Assembly: GCF_905171775.1 (NCBI RefSeq)
Contig: NC_053491.1
Coordinates: 137,813,983-137,877,982, forward strand
Direction: 5' to 3'
Length of the DNA stretch: 64,000 bases
Source: Rana temporaria
Lineage: Eukaryota; Chordata; Amphibia; Anura; Ranidae
Part shown: one piece after another, positions 1-14,500 of the stretch
How the letters are laid out: every line of letters begins with the position of its first letter
How positions within the stretch are numbered: the first letter of the stretch is position 1
Made by a program: the position numbers and the translations under genes
Notes under the pieces: generated by a model
Database searches by the model: none
What the model was told of the DNA's origin: nothing
Seen by the model: only the letters and a program-made list of their open reading frames with translations

Positions 1-110
1 AGGAAAAACTCCTTAAATTCTTGGCAGAAAGTCGACAGGACTGTGAGCGTCTAGCGATCCTACATTGCTTCTTGCTTCACCTCAGTCTCCAACCACAGCA
101 GGAAATAGAG
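1..110 (+). CDS. GSAP: GSAP exon (partial or first complete in window)
   Basis: Frame opens at base 3 (EKLLKFLAESRQDCERLAIL...) and runs 36 codons to QQEIE before the donor GTAAAA at 111. Bases 1-2 are AG, which could be the acceptor itself or coding sequence; the window edge hides this. Leucine-rich and helical in look. Phase 0 at the donor matches the next acceptor at 2013. Confidence 0.8.
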
Positions 111-2461
111 GTAAAAGTTGATCAAAAAAATCTTGCATAAACCCTGCGTTATTGTTTTTGTAATATTTCTTGCGGATTTCAAATTGTGTCTGACATTCCT
201 AAACCCTCTTGAAGCAGTTAAAGTTTAATTTTCTTTTAAAGAAGCTCAGGTTGGACATTAATGTTCCACTCTGGCCCAACAGATGTCACTATGAGGATGT
301 GGGCATATTTCTTTGCCTATGATCTTCCTCTTCTTGGGTCCCACTCCCTCTTGAGTTTGCCAATGTGCCTGGCCCCTCTCTCTTGCGAAGTGTCCCCAGA
401 GCAAATGGCTTGCTGTGGGAGCACCCACACATGCTCACTTCCGAGCTGCTCCTAAGCGTATCCATTAACACAGATGCAGCTTCTCTATTCTCACTGGCTG
501 TGATTGACAGCAGCAGGAGCTAATGGCAAACACTGCTGTTTCAGCCAATGACGAGGGAGAGTACCCGGAGAGCCAAGGCTCTCGGGCACATCGCTGGATT
601 GCGATGGGCCTCAGGTAGGTATTAATGTGGTTGTAAACCCTAAGTGGGGGGAAAAAAAATCCCTGCAAGACAAAGGCATAATGGGCTAGTAATGCATAGC
701 ATACTAGCTCATTATGAATTACTTACCTGAGATTGAAGCCCCTGCAGCTGTCCTCGTGCACAGCTCCCGCGGCAGACATCTCTCCCAGGGTTACTTCCGG
801 GTATTGTGGCTCTGGCGCTGTGATTGGTCGGAGCCGCTATGACATCACTCCCACGCATGTGCGTGGGAGCCACCGGTTATGGCACACAGACTGAAGCAAC
901 AGCACATATGTGCCGTTGCTTCAGTTTGCCCCAGTGTGCATGTGCTGATGACATTGGCACATACAGGGGATATCTCCTAAACCATGCAGGTTTAGGAGAT
1001 GTCCTGGGTAGCTACAAGTAAGCCTTATTATAGGCTTACCTGTAGCATAAAGTGGTCTGTGTAAGGGTTTACAACCACTTTAAGGGGAGCTGCTCCATAC
1101 AGAAGTTTCTTTCTTTCTTTCTTTCTTTCTTTTCTTTTCTTTTCTTTTCTTTTCTTTTCTTTTCTTTTCTTTTCTTTTCTTTTCTTTTCTTTTCTTTTCT
1201 TTTCTTTTCTTTCTTTTTCTCTGAAATAAAATTAAAAACAGAGGGGGGAAAAACAAGACTTTATTAATATCCTGTTAAAAGTCTTTAACATTTCATAGCT
1301 CACATTATCATGTACACTTTTAAGCCCTATTACTATTATTCCCCTCCAGCACCCATTAGCTGCCTGAATAGTTATACATATACTCCTATAACTTAATTTA
1401 TCAATACAGTATTAAATATGCTAGTGACACAGAATTAAGATCTTCCTCAACGCATTTCTTAGAAACCAACACTGCTTCTTCAGGTGTGTGTGTGTGTGGT
1501 GAGGGCTAGAATGTGATTCAGTTGACTACCCAAGGACCCTTCAATGTACACTTGTGAGTTGATTTACTAAAGGAAAATCCACTCTTTACTACAAGTGCAC
1601 TTGGAAGTGCAGTCGCTGTAGATCAGAGGGGAAGCTCTGCTGATTTTATCATCCAATCATGTGCAGGCTAAAATGCTGTCCATTTTCCTTGCATGTCCCC
1701 CTCAGATCTACAGCGACTTCAATTCCAAGTGCACTTGTAGTGCAAAGTGGATTTGCCTTTAGTAAATCGACCCCTTGGTGTACAAGGCATACGGGAGAAT
1801 AGCCGTAGCCTTACTCCAAAACCCTGAGTCTTTTATGTATAGATTCTATGCATCCACACTCATTGGGTATATCCCCAGAGCTAATGTCTGTCTGGCCATT
1901 CAAGTTCTTACGGCTTTCAGTTTTCTTTAAATAACAAGTCTTTTGTATTCATAGCTTAACACAGTATCTCCATAGAACGTTACATAACCTAATTGTGTTC
2001 TGTTTATTTCTAGATCATTGATTGGATCTGTGAAAACCTGTCAACATGTCAAACATTTGACCCCGTACAAGAGTTCATAGTTGGTATGATGCTTGTGGTT
2101 TTATTGCCTTACTTTTTATTGCCTTACTTTATGCAGGAGAATAATGTGAAAACATAAATGTTACCTCCTTTTTCTTAGTTTGAAATGTATAGTAAGGCCT
2201 TATGCCTTTGCTATTATAGTTCTCTCCATAGTTAGATTGGTTTCATGGTTTAAAACCTCTATTCTGCTTCTACTAGAAAGGCAATCAAGAACGAGTTATA
2301 ATCTATTTATTTCAAAGTGGTTGTAAGGTAGAAGGTTTTTTACCTTTTTTAATGCATTCCGCAAACAGCCTGGATCAGGAGCGAGCTCACATGGGTGCCC
2401 CTGTGGAGGGGCCCAGGAGTGCCAGCAGGGGGGCCCGAAAATCAAACCTTTATTTTATTAC

Positions 2462-2520
<59 letters not shown>

Positions 2521-5500
2521 ATATACAGGTCCTTCTTGATTTAAGTATAGCCTTATGCCGCGTACACACGATCGGAATTTCCGATGGACTTTTTTCATTG
2601 GAAATTCCGATCGTGTGTGGGCCCCATCAGACTTTTTTCCGTTGGTGTTTAGAAATAGAACATGTTTTATTTTTTTCCAATAAAAAAAAACAATTCGAAA
2701 TTCCTATCGTCTGTGTGCAACTCCGATGGAGAAAAAACCCACGCATGCTCAGAATCAAGTCGAAGCATGCTCGGAAGCATTGAACTTAATTTTTCTCGGC
2801 TCGTCGTAGTGTTTTACGTCACCGCGTTTTGGACGGTTGGAATTTGGTCTGATAGTGTGTATGCAAGACAGCTTGAACGGAATTCCGACAAAATTCCATC
2901 GGATTTTAGGCCATTGGAAATTCCGTTCGTGTGTACGGGGCATTACATTGGCTCAAGATGTCGTAAACTTTTTTTTTTTTTTTTCATACATCTGATTTTT
3001 TATTGAGTTTATTTTATTCTCTTAGCTTCTTTACACAGGCATTTAAGTTCCGAGACAACGTACCTGGATAAACTTTTGGCATACACATCGGTGCCTCATT
3101 GGGACATAGTGAGTATTTTTATAACGTCTAAAATTCATAAGTGCAAGGCAAAGTCTCCTTTCCCTAACATATATTACATCACAAAAAATAGAACAACTCT
3201 ATCCAAAATGTTGAAACCTGAGAGTGACTCACTCTTTTTGCACAGATTGAATTTGGGGAGAGTATTTAATTACAGAGAGCTTTACCTATTCTAGGTATAT
3301 TCATTTTATTAGTAGCTGCTAAACAAACAAAACAAATTGTCATTTGTTTCTTCTTTTAGCACTATTAATAGTGCAGGGTTATTTTATTTTATAGAGTTGC
3401 AGATTACATTTAATTGCATTTTTACTGGTTCGATGTCCTGTCACTACTGCTACTGCTGTCATTTTCTGTGTTTATGTTGGTGGGGGAGATTCTAAAGCTT
3501 GAATACCATGTTCAGCATCCAGCCAAGTAAGCAACAACCAAGCAGAATCTTAAGACTTTAGAACATGGACTCTAGTACGTTAACCGCTTCAGCCCCAGAG
3601 GAATTTGGCTGCTGAATGACCAGGCCATTTTTTGCGATTCGGCACTGCATCGCTTTAACTGACAATTCGTGCAAAGTTGCACCTAAAACAAAATTGACGT
3701 CCTTTTCTGGTGTTTGATCATCTCTGTGGTTTTTATTTGTCTCCCTTTTTTTTTAGGTTTTTTAATAAAAAAAAAATTCTCAGTTTAGGCCGATATGTAT
3801 TCTTCTACATATTTTTGGTAATAAAAATCGCAATAAGCGTATATTGATTGGTTTGTGCAAAAGTCATAGCGTCTAAAAAAATAGGAATACATTTATAGAT
3901 TTTTCTTTCTTTATTTTTTTTTTTTACTAGTAATGGTGGCGATCTGTGTGTTTGTTTTTTTTTTTGTTTGTTTGTTTTTTAATCTAGGCTTACCTGTAGG
4001 TGTAACTTACCATAGAGGGTTTACAACCACTTTAAAGCTGTAGTAAACCACAGATTTTATTTTTTTACCTGCAAGGCAAAGTTGGAATGTGCCGGTATGC
4101 ATCACATACGAGCACATTATGTGAAACCTTTTTTTATTTAAAACAAAGCCCTCCAGCAGCACAGTCACCACTGACAGGGCTTCCATCTTCACCTGGTCTT
4201 CCTTCTGGGTCGGTGGGCTCCCATCTTTTGATTGGACAAGCGGTGATGTCATTCCTACGCATGCGCACAGGAGCCGCTGTTTACAGCACAGGACTCTGAT
4301 GGTCCAGCATGCCGGTCCTTCAGAGTGCATGTGCCGGTGACTTCACCGTCGTCTTTACAAGTAAATCTTTACCTAATGGTGCACGTTTAAGAGATATTTA
4401 CTGTACCTATTGGTAAGTCTTTTTATAGGCTTACCTATAGGTACAAATTAACCAAGAGAGTTTACTCTCACTTTAATGTGCTAGAGAACATTTATAAGTA
4501 TGTTCTAATGTCAAATTTGCTAATACATTGCCTTAATTTTTTTTTTTTTTAGAGTATCCGTGGAGTTTCATGTACATCCGACATAACGGATATGCCAGTT
4601 ATGAAGGTAAGTCTTTTGATGGGATTATGTAATGTTTAAAAAGTACTTTAAAGAATGATGGATAATTTTGAAAAAGGTATACTAGGCTGAACCACATTAA
4701 GCTTGATGGATATGCGTTCATTGTTGGTCTCTTAAAGGGGTTGTAAAGGAAAAAAAAAGTTTCCCTAAACAGCTTCCTTTACCTTAGTGCCGTTCTCCTT
4801 CACTTACCTCATCCTTCGCTTTTGCTTTTAAATGTCCTTATTTCTTCTGAGAAATCCTCACTTCCTGTTCTTCTGTCTGTAACTCACCACAGTAATGCAA
4901 AGCTTTCTCCCTGGTGTGGAGTGTCGTGCTCGCCCCCTACCTTGGACTACAGGAGAGTCAGGACGCTCTCTACGTTGCAGATAGAGAAAGGAGCTGTGTG
5001 TTAGTGGGCGTCCTGACTCTCCTGTATTCCAGGGGAGGGGTGGAGGATGACACTCCACACCAGGGAGAAAGCCTTGCATTACTGTGTGTAGTTACAGACA
5101 GAAGAACAGGAAGTGAGGATTTCTTAGAAGAAATAAGGACATTTAAAAGCAAAATGGAAGGATGAGGTAAGTGAAGGAGGACTGCACTAAGGTAAAGGAA
5201 GCTATTTAGGGATTTTTTTTTCTTTTTTTACTTGACTACCCCTTTAAGCCTCGTACACACAATCGGACAGCCTGTTGATGGAAAATCCAACCGTTTGTAT
5301 GCTCCATCGGACAATTGTTGTCGGATTTTCCATGGACAAATGTTGGATGGCAGGCTTATAAATTTTCCGCGGGCAACGGTCTGTTAGATCTTCCGATCGT
5401 GTGTAGACAAGTCCGTCAGACGAATGTCCTCAATGCTCACCAAACATGACATTAGCAGAAGGTGTCCAAAAGGTGGCGTTAAAGAGCTGAAATTTTTACG

Positions 5501-8500
5501 TAGTACGTCACTATGTTCGTGTTTGTTGGCTGACATTTGTGTGCCGTTTGTATGCAAGACAAGTTCATGGCCAACGCCCTTCGGACAAAAGTCTGATGAT
5601 TCGTCTGCAGGAAGATCTAAATGTGTGTACGAGACTTTAATCACACTTCTGGTTCTTTTTACAGATTAATACCTTTAAAGGCTTCTGGGAAAAGTTTCAT
5701 TTTGAACTGGAATATATGAAACATAGTCAGCAGCAGTTTCTTTACAGCAGCCACATGCAAAGGAGGGACTGGTGCAAACTCCTTTCACAGTTGGTATGTA
5801 TTCCTATAGTATAAACAGTATCACTCCTATTTACTTTGTAGTGTTTGATTTCTTTACTGCTATGTAGCAAATCTTCCAGCTAATACGAGTTGTTGAATTT
5901 GAGGATGAAAATGGAAACTTATCCACTTTCCGGCAATCGCTGGGGGGGCTCCCTACTCAAAATATACATTAAGCAGCTGTTAACAGTACTACCTTGCATC
6001 TCTCTACTACTGCTTGTAGGTTCTTCAACGCATGCAGCCTCTGAAACAGCAATTCAGTTATAATGGCGATCTATGCTTGTGCATAGTTTCTGCGATATCG
6101 GATGGAACTGGGCATTCTGGGTAACCCGTTTTTAAAGCAGTGCTTTGAAATGTAGAAATTATAAGGTGTGCACAACTCAGTAGAACGTGTCATTCTGGAA
6201 TTCTCCATTCTGGACAGCTTGCAAAAACTCAGGATTTTAAAGGGGAACCCCCACCTAGGTATAGAGCAAGCAAGGTAAAATTATACCTAAATCGCCTGGT
6301 AACACTTCCATACTTCACAGTTTATAGTGGACAAACTAATGAATGCTAATTTTCAGTTTCTTGCCAGATATATTCCACTCTGCTGTTCTGTGCACGGTTT
6401 ATTAAATTGACTAAACTGTGCCAAAGAAATTTTTTTGTATAGAAGTTGCATTTGCCTAATCGTCAGGACCTCTTTATAAGCCGAAATCTTGATAGTCTCC
6501 TCAAATTTGCTGAGGTTCAGTTGATCTTTAGATGCTCTCTCGTATATTTTTAATGCGTTTTGCTGCATTTGGGTGTATATTTGATGCATTTAGATGCACT
6601 TTAGTATTTTTTGATGCGTTTAGATGCATTCTGGTGTATTTTTGATGCGTTTAGATTCTCTCTGCTGTATATTTGATGAGTTTAGATGCACTGGTGTATA
6701 TTTTATGCGTTTAGATGCTCTCTGGTGTGTGTTTGATGCATTTAGATGCTCTCTGGTGTATTTGTGATGCGTTTGGATACACAGTGGTGTATTTTTAATG
6801 CGTTTAGATGCATTCTGGTGTATTTATGATGTGTTTCGATGCACTCTGCTGTATATTTGATGCGTTTAGATGCACTCTGGTGTATGCATGGATGCACTGA
6901 GTTGTATTTTTAATGCGTTTTTAGATGCACTCTGTTGTATGCATGGATGCACTCGGGTGTATTTTTGATGTGTTTAGCTGCACTGTGGTGTGCTTTTGAT
7001 GCATTTAGATGCACTCTGGTGTATTTTTTGATGCGTTTAGATGCTCTCTGGTGTGTATTTGATGTGTTTTAGATGTACTCTGGGGGGTGTGTGTGTGTGT
7101 GTGTGTAATAAATATATATATAGTATTTTTTGATGTGTTTAGATGCATTCTGGTGTATTTATGATACATTTTGATGCATTCTGGTGTATATTTGATGCGT
7201 TTAGATGCTCTCTGGTCTAGTGTATTTTTGATGTGTTTAGATGCACTCTGGTGTGTCTTTGATGCGTTCATTATTTATTTCACCGCTAATATATACTTGG
7301 CATTGATCTTTTATAGTGCCTTTCTTTCTGGAGACTCCAAGTACTTGTAGATGGCGTTGGCCGGGAATCAATCCCGGGTCAGCTGCCTTTTCAGCAAAAT
7401 TGGCACTTTAGATTTCTCCCATAGACTTTTACAGGGTGTTTCGCGGCTTTTCAAATTTGCCGCAAACACCCCAAATTGTTCGCTGTTCGCCTAATGGGCG
7501 AACAGGCAGTGTTCAAGTCGAACATGAGTTTGACTCAAACTCGAAGCTCATCCCTAGTACTCACATACAACAATAACATTGAAGGATGAGGTAAGTGAAG
7601 GAGGAATGCACTAAGGTAAAGGAAGCTATTGAAGAAAAAAAATTGTACCTTTTTACAACCCCTTTAAATGTAATTTTTGTATGTGTGCGCTGTAATCTTT
7701 TGTTCTGTCTGTATGGTCTTATGGCTGCACCATCTTTAATGCATTTTTTAGGGTGTGCCCCCCCCCCCAAATCTTTGAATGCATCGCTGGAGGGCTTTAT
7801 CTTAAGGCAAGTCTTTCATAATGTGCTACATGCTAGTACATTATGATATTGCCTTGCAGGAACAATTTATTTTCATTTTTTTATTATTATTAGAGTTTAC
7901 CACCATTTTAATGGCACATCCATGCATGTAGTAAATGTGAGTGCATTTGCACCAGCTGGAACACATAGTACCATGGACTGTGCAATTTTTAAAATCATGC
8001 CAGCATTTTTGTGTTTCGTGCACATAAAGCAGGCCATTAAAAAACAATGCATGAAAACACGCAAAAAGCGTGCGCTCGGACGCACCTCCTGTTGTGAACA
8101 CACCCTCAGACAGGTGTGCCCCCACTTTTAAAGCGTGCCTTGGCTGAAAAAAAAAAAAAGGTTGAGACACTGCAATATAGTGAGACATGATGCAAATCGT
8201 ACTGAAAATTTGATTTGGGACGTACGTACACTTTGACCAGGAAGTGAAATTTCTGGCATGCAAGATGCACTCAAACAAGTAAAATGTTTCAAATTGATTA
8301 GTTACCCCAAGTTGTTGTTCATGTTACAGTTTGCAAAATGGCTAGTTTACTATAATGCTCCTGTGCTAAATGAAAAGCTATGCGAAAATGAACCAAATGT
8401 TCAGTAGAAGTAGTTGTGGTGTGTCTGTGTTTTTTTTTTTTTGTTTTTTTTTATCCACCTAATATATAAACAGACGGCTTTTAATTTCTAGTGCTGCATT

Positions 8501-11500
8501 TTAACTTTCTTTTGTATATTTGAAACTGACACAGGATACTGGTGAGAAGAGAAATGCGGTCTATCAGCGAAATATACTTGAAAATGCAAAGAAGTAAGTC
8601 GGCATCTGACTTTGACTTTTTTATCAGGTGTAGGGGGGTCTGTGAAATTGCAGCTCTTTGTTGGCAATCGAATATTCATATATTTTGTTTTTTTTGGCTT
8701 GATAGAGAGAGAGAAAATATACATTTTGTGTATAGGGTATTTTTATAGCAGACATGACTGATTTAGTCCACAGATTTGATACAGTTCCAATTAGAACACA
8801 TTCATAAGCCTTATTTGCTGACTGTGTAATAGAATGCGTTGCTAATGTGTTATTTAAAGTGGTAGTAAACTGGAAAGAAAGTTTAACTTCTAATATGCTA
8901 GTATGCATCGCATACTAGCACATTATGACTGATTTATCTGAAAACTAAGCCCTCCAGCGGCGGGGTGTCATCTCTATAGGCGCTTCCATCTTTGCCTGAT
9001 CTTACTGGCTTCAACCATATGAATGACTGAGCCCCAATGACATCACTCCCGCACAGCCATGACCACAGCCCAGTGTGTATGCGCCAGTGATGTCACCAGC
9101 TGCTTCTAAAGTAAATCTCTCCTTAACGGCAAACGTTTAGGAGATATTTACTGTACCTTTAGGTGAGCCTTATATGTGAAGATCAACAAAGGAGTTTAAT
9201 CCCACGTTAAGTCCTACCAATTTATTAATGATTTGATGATGGTGTATATATTTAATAAAGTGTGTGTGTGTATGTATAATATATGTACATTTTTTTCTTA
9301 TTTTTCTTTCAGGGTTCTTTTAAACATGGATATGACAAAATGTGGTATGTTGTGAAATCTGCCTTGTGCCTTTTTTTTATTTATTTTTTTAAACAGAAAA
9401 TATTCACTGTAACAAACTTTTATACTTATTGATATAGAAAAAATAAACCATTTACATCATCCCTTGACAATGAAAGAGCTTGCGGTTTGTCTCCACACAT
9501 TTACACAAAGTGGGGATAGCACTGCCTGTAAGCCAATCATGGGAGAAAATGGTATAACGCAGAAAAAAAAACATACAAACTCCAGGGAGATAATTGTCCT
9601 TGGTGTATCAAACCCATTAGTGCTATGAGGCAACTGTACTTTGAGGGCCTCTGAAATCTTTTGTTCAGACCACATTACACACCAACAGATTTGTGTCCTT
9701 GAAAATGTGTTTTATTTTCCTGTGTACAGCAGAAAAGTCAGACCCACTTCTGATTTAGGATAAACATTTTATTAATTATACCCAGAGCTTTTTTCAAAGA
9801 AAATAGGTGCAGGAACTCAACCACGACCCTGTTCAGATTTCACAAACAGTAGAAGGGTCTTAAAGGGCCAATAAATACCAGGATTGCATTACATACAGAG
9901 TGCAGAGTTCAGGGGGTTACACACAGAGTGCAGAGCTGTCACTTGTAAACACAGAAACCAAACTTCTGTGTTTACAAGTGATTGTAGTGAGCAGGCACCA
10001 AAGGGTCTGAGCCAGAGGTGGTGGAACCAAGTTCCCCCAAGTTCCTCCTGAAAAAATCCCTGATTATACCTAACTCCTGATTGGGCTTGTTATGTGCGAT
10101 GACCTGCGTTTTTCCACACTGGGGAATGCAATTGTTTTCTATGTGCCCCATTCACACCACAACACTGGTGTGATATGCCGTGCAGCATGCAACCTGCTGC
10201 TGTGCAGTGACATTAATGAAATAAAAATTATATATTGTGTTAAAAACAAAATAAGCAATGCGCTGAAATGTGCACCCTACCACCAGGGCCGGGCTGGGAA
10301 TAAAAACCAGCCCTGGAAATTTCATACCAACCCCATAGCATTATTATACGAGTCCAATGGCATAACGTAATTATTTTCTTGTTCATATAAGGGGAAAAAA
10401 CATACATTTTTAAAGCACATTTAAAGAGCGTATTATATATAAATAAATTATAGAGCCCTAACAGCAAATTCCAGTTAAAAATAGTAAAATTGGAGCAATC
10501 ATCAAGGGGGACAACTGGGAATGTGGGGGACGACGACGACGACTCTGGTGACCAGAGACCACCTTCCGCAGAAAGAATACACTAAGGTAAGGGGGGGTGG
10601 GGTTACTGATATGGGGGGGAAACCTTTATATCACTGTCCCCTTACATTATTGTATTCCCTTCCCCTTACATCAGTGACCCCCCCCCCCCCCCACAGACTG
10701 GCCTGGCGGTGCTGTCACTGACCTTCTCTCAGGTGCACTGTGCAGGGCTCAATCAGTCGGCTCCAGCTTGGTGGCTCTGGTTTTCCTTTCGTCTCCTCTC
10801 CACAGTCCACACATGTCTGACTTCTCCCATGACCCCAAACCCCGGCTGCACTCCCACTCTTGACTCTAATGCCGCGTACACACGATCATTTTTCGGCATT
10901 AAAAAAGCGAAGTTTTTCGGCATGTAGAAAAAGTTAGTTTTTCCAACTTCATCATTAAAACGACGTTGCCCACACACCATCGTTTTTAAAAAATGCTCTA
11001 GCAAAGTGCGGTGACATACGACGGCACTATAAAGGGGAAGTTCCATGCGGATGACTTTAGCTGATTTCCTGTTAGTAAAAGATGATTTGCGCATTTCTGT
11101 CTGTTACAGCGTGATGAATGTGGTTACGCCATCACGAATGGTAGTTTTACCAGAACGAGCGCTCCCGTCTCATAACTTGCTTCTGAGCATGCGCAGGTTT
11201 TTAACGTTGTTTTGGCTCACATACGATAATTTTTTACAACCCGAAAAACAACAACATTTAAAACGTTGTTAAAAAATGCAGCATGTTTGAAAAAAAAAAT
11301 GCTTTTCAGAACCCGAAAAATGATGTGAAGCCCATACACCATCATTTTAAATGACATTTTTTTTTTAAAAAACGTTGTTTATTTTAATGCCGAAAAATGA
11401 TCGTGTGTACGCGGCATAAGACAAGAGATGGTCAGAGGTTGCGGGCATAGTACAGGAGATGGTCAGAGGCTGTGGGCATGGTACAGGAGATGATTAGAGA

Positions 11501-14500
11501 CTGAGGACATGATGCTAAAGATGGTAAAATTCTTTAGACATGATACAGGAGATGGTCAGAGATTGCAGACATGATACAATAGATCAAATTAAGCCTCACT
11601 GTGCCCATCCGTGCAGTGTCACTGTGCCAATCCATGCAGCCTCACCAGACTGTCTTATAAAAAATCACTTGTGCTTGCTTCAGAATTTTCTATTTGAAAT
11701 TATTCAAAATGAGTAATTATTAGAGCATAGAAAGCAAAGAGCTATCTTTAAAGCGGGAGTTCACCCATTTAAAAAAAAAAAAAAAAATCTCCCCTTAGCT
11801 TCCTGCTCGTTCGGTCTAGGGGAATCGGCTATTTATATTAAAATATGTGCAGTACTTACCCGTTTTCGAGCTGCATCTTTTTCCGTCGCTTCCGGGTATG
11901 GGTCTTCGGGAGCGGGCGTTCCTTCTTGATTGACATTCTTCCGAGAGGCTTCCGACGGTCGCATCCATCGCGTCACTCGTAGCCGAAAGAAGCCGAACGT
12001 CGGTGCGGCTCTATACTGCGCCTGCGCACCGACGTTCGGCTTCTTTCGGAAAATCGTGACGCGATGGATGCGACCGTCGGAAGCCTCTCGGAAACCTGTC
12101 AATCAAGAAGGAACGCCCATTCCCGAAGCCCATACCCGGAAGCGACGGAGAGGATGCGTCTTGTAAACGGGTAAGTACTGCACATATTTTAAAATAAATA
12201 GCCGATTCCCCTAGTAATAACGAGCAGGAATCTAAGGGGGAAAAGTGCCCTCTAAGGGTGAACCCCCGCTTTAAGAGATATTATTGTAAAAGTCACTAAT
12301 AGGCCATTTACAAATTTCACTGAGCATGTCTTGCATCTTTTTTCAATACATAAAAAAGACATACCCGCCCACGCAGGGGCTTTAAAATAAAAAGGTTGAT
12401 TTTACATCTTTAGTGGGAAATCTTTTAATCTACTTTCAGAAGACTTAAGCCAGACAACCTGCATGCTTTAGCCGCAGTCCATATGTACAGTTTAGCAGGC
12501 AGGAGATGTTGAATTGATAACAGGCAATAGACCAGTAAGAGGGCAGTCTGATTATACAATATACTTTTAGCATGCATTTGAAGGAAAAACAAAGATCAGA
12601 CCAGGATCTTTAACTAGAGAGCAGGTACCCTAAAACAGAAGAAGTTAGCAAAAGTTACAAGACTCATCTATAGCGATTTGTATTCGTGCGTTACCCTGTA
12701 AGGCTGGGTTCACACTAGCTGCGGCTCAGCAGGGGGCGGATGAACCATTTTCATATTGCTGCGTTTAGTAACACTGTAAGGCCCCTTTCACACTTGGGCC
12801 CCTTTCACACTACTGCGACTTCAAAGTTGCGCGATTTTGTGGCAAGTTTTGGGAAACAACTTGTCATGCTACTTTGCCATCACAAATCATGGGACAAGTC
12901 GTGTGAAATGGTTGGATAGCATCCCAATTACATGTCTGCAATCCAAATCCTCTTAAGCGAAAATTCTCGTACGAATACAACTTTAAAAGTGACTGTATGT
13001 TGAATAGTTTTGTATGTATTCGTTTTAGTTTCTGAGCATGCATAGTCTTGCTCTTACAATTTATTTTTTATTTTTTTGTACGAAAACCGTACTAATTAAA
13101 CTAAAAAACGGACGCAGACTTCACTTGCGACAAATGTTAAAGTCTGCACATCCAAGTCTCGTGTCGGACGAAAAACTGAATTCGACTGTCGAAAGCACCA
13201 TGCCAATGATCCAAAATTTGGCAGGTCATTCGTTTGGGGCGAAATTTTACTTTTGATTTTTCATATCATGTTTACGGCCTTAAAGTTTTACTAAAACCAT
13301 TAATATGAAAATATTACCTATTTTTTTTATTTTTTTATTCCTTTGTTTGGATGATCTGTATACCACAGTTACATGATCAACTGCACAGTTTCACCAGTGC
13401 TGAGGGTTCTGGAAGGAGGAGGTTTCCACTGCAGCCTATATACACACCCACATGTGTGATGGCAATATCATGTGACCTGGCTATCTCTGAGAACAAGTAA
13501 CTGTTCTCTCCAGCATAAGGCACAACGGCGCATGTGCAGGTCAGCTACTCGGCCTGTGTTAGCTGGCCTTCCCCAGATAGACCGTGCAGGATGGGGAGGA
13601 TCTCTGCACACAGGCTAAAACAGCCCTTTTACACACTGCAGAGGATTAACCCCTTAAGTTCCATAGTGAGTATAATAAGCATGCTATGCTGCATATACAG
13701 ACTGATTTTACTGTTGTGGGTTTAGTAACACTTCAAGTCTAGTTATTGCAGTGACTTTGAATTCACCAATTAGGTTTCTCATTTATGCCATTTTTTTACG
13801 AACAGAAAGAACTGTGCCATTAATCCCAGAAGAAGACTACCTTCAAAAGGATCTAATGGGACTGGTATGTGTAGCATGACAACATGGTTAATTTATGTAC
13901 ACTGTAATGTAGATCTTTCCTACAATGCAAAATCTGTAACTTTGTGTGTGTCATTGGATCTTGATTCAGATAAAGGTGATGCAGTTTAACTAACGACACA
14001 TAAAATTGACGTAGTGTAGTTATTTTCTTGATCTAAATGAACAAACATGCAGGTTTGTCAAATGGAAAAAGTAAGTACACTTATACACACTTACTAATAA
14101 TTCAGATCCATGAAATTAGAATCCAGTTGGGTGCCAATGATTGGAAACCTACTTGGTGAGTACACAATTGTAACCCGTCTCATTTAAACCTCAGACTTTG
14201 ATGTCAGATTTAGGCATTTCCGTTTGTATTGACACTTCAGAGGCTGTGATGACCAAGTGGCTTGGTCCATGGCCAGGAAATTCCCAAGACTTTAAAGGGG
14301 TTGTAAAGGATTTTTTTTTTCCTAAATAGCTTCCTTTACCTTAGTGCAATCCCCCTTCACTTACCTCATCCTTCGATTTTGCTTTTAAATGTCCTTATTT
14401 CTTCTGAGAAATCCTCACTTCTTGTTCTTCTGTCTGTAACTACACACAGTAATGCAAGGCTTTCTCCCTGGTGTGGAGAAAGCCTCTTGAGGGGGTGAGC

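Noticed and set aside
3040..3108. Alternative GSAP acceptor CACAG at 3038-3039
   Set aside because: It would force a stop or break the phase with the exon ending at 2083.
7005..7271. Minus-strand repetitive peptide with HQ, ASK and TPECI repeats
   Set aside because: Frame across a minisatellite; no start context, no conservation, interrupted by a TG/TA run.
7345..7400. tRNA-like 3' half (ccgggaatcaatcccgggtc)
   Set aside because: A perfect small stem but no acceptor stem, anticodon arm or A/B boxes; not a tRNA gene.
11833..12166. Two overlapping ORFs on opposite strands encoding nearly the same peptide (FREASDGRIHRV...)
   Set aside because: They are the two mirrored arms of the palindromic element at 11752-12270, not genes.
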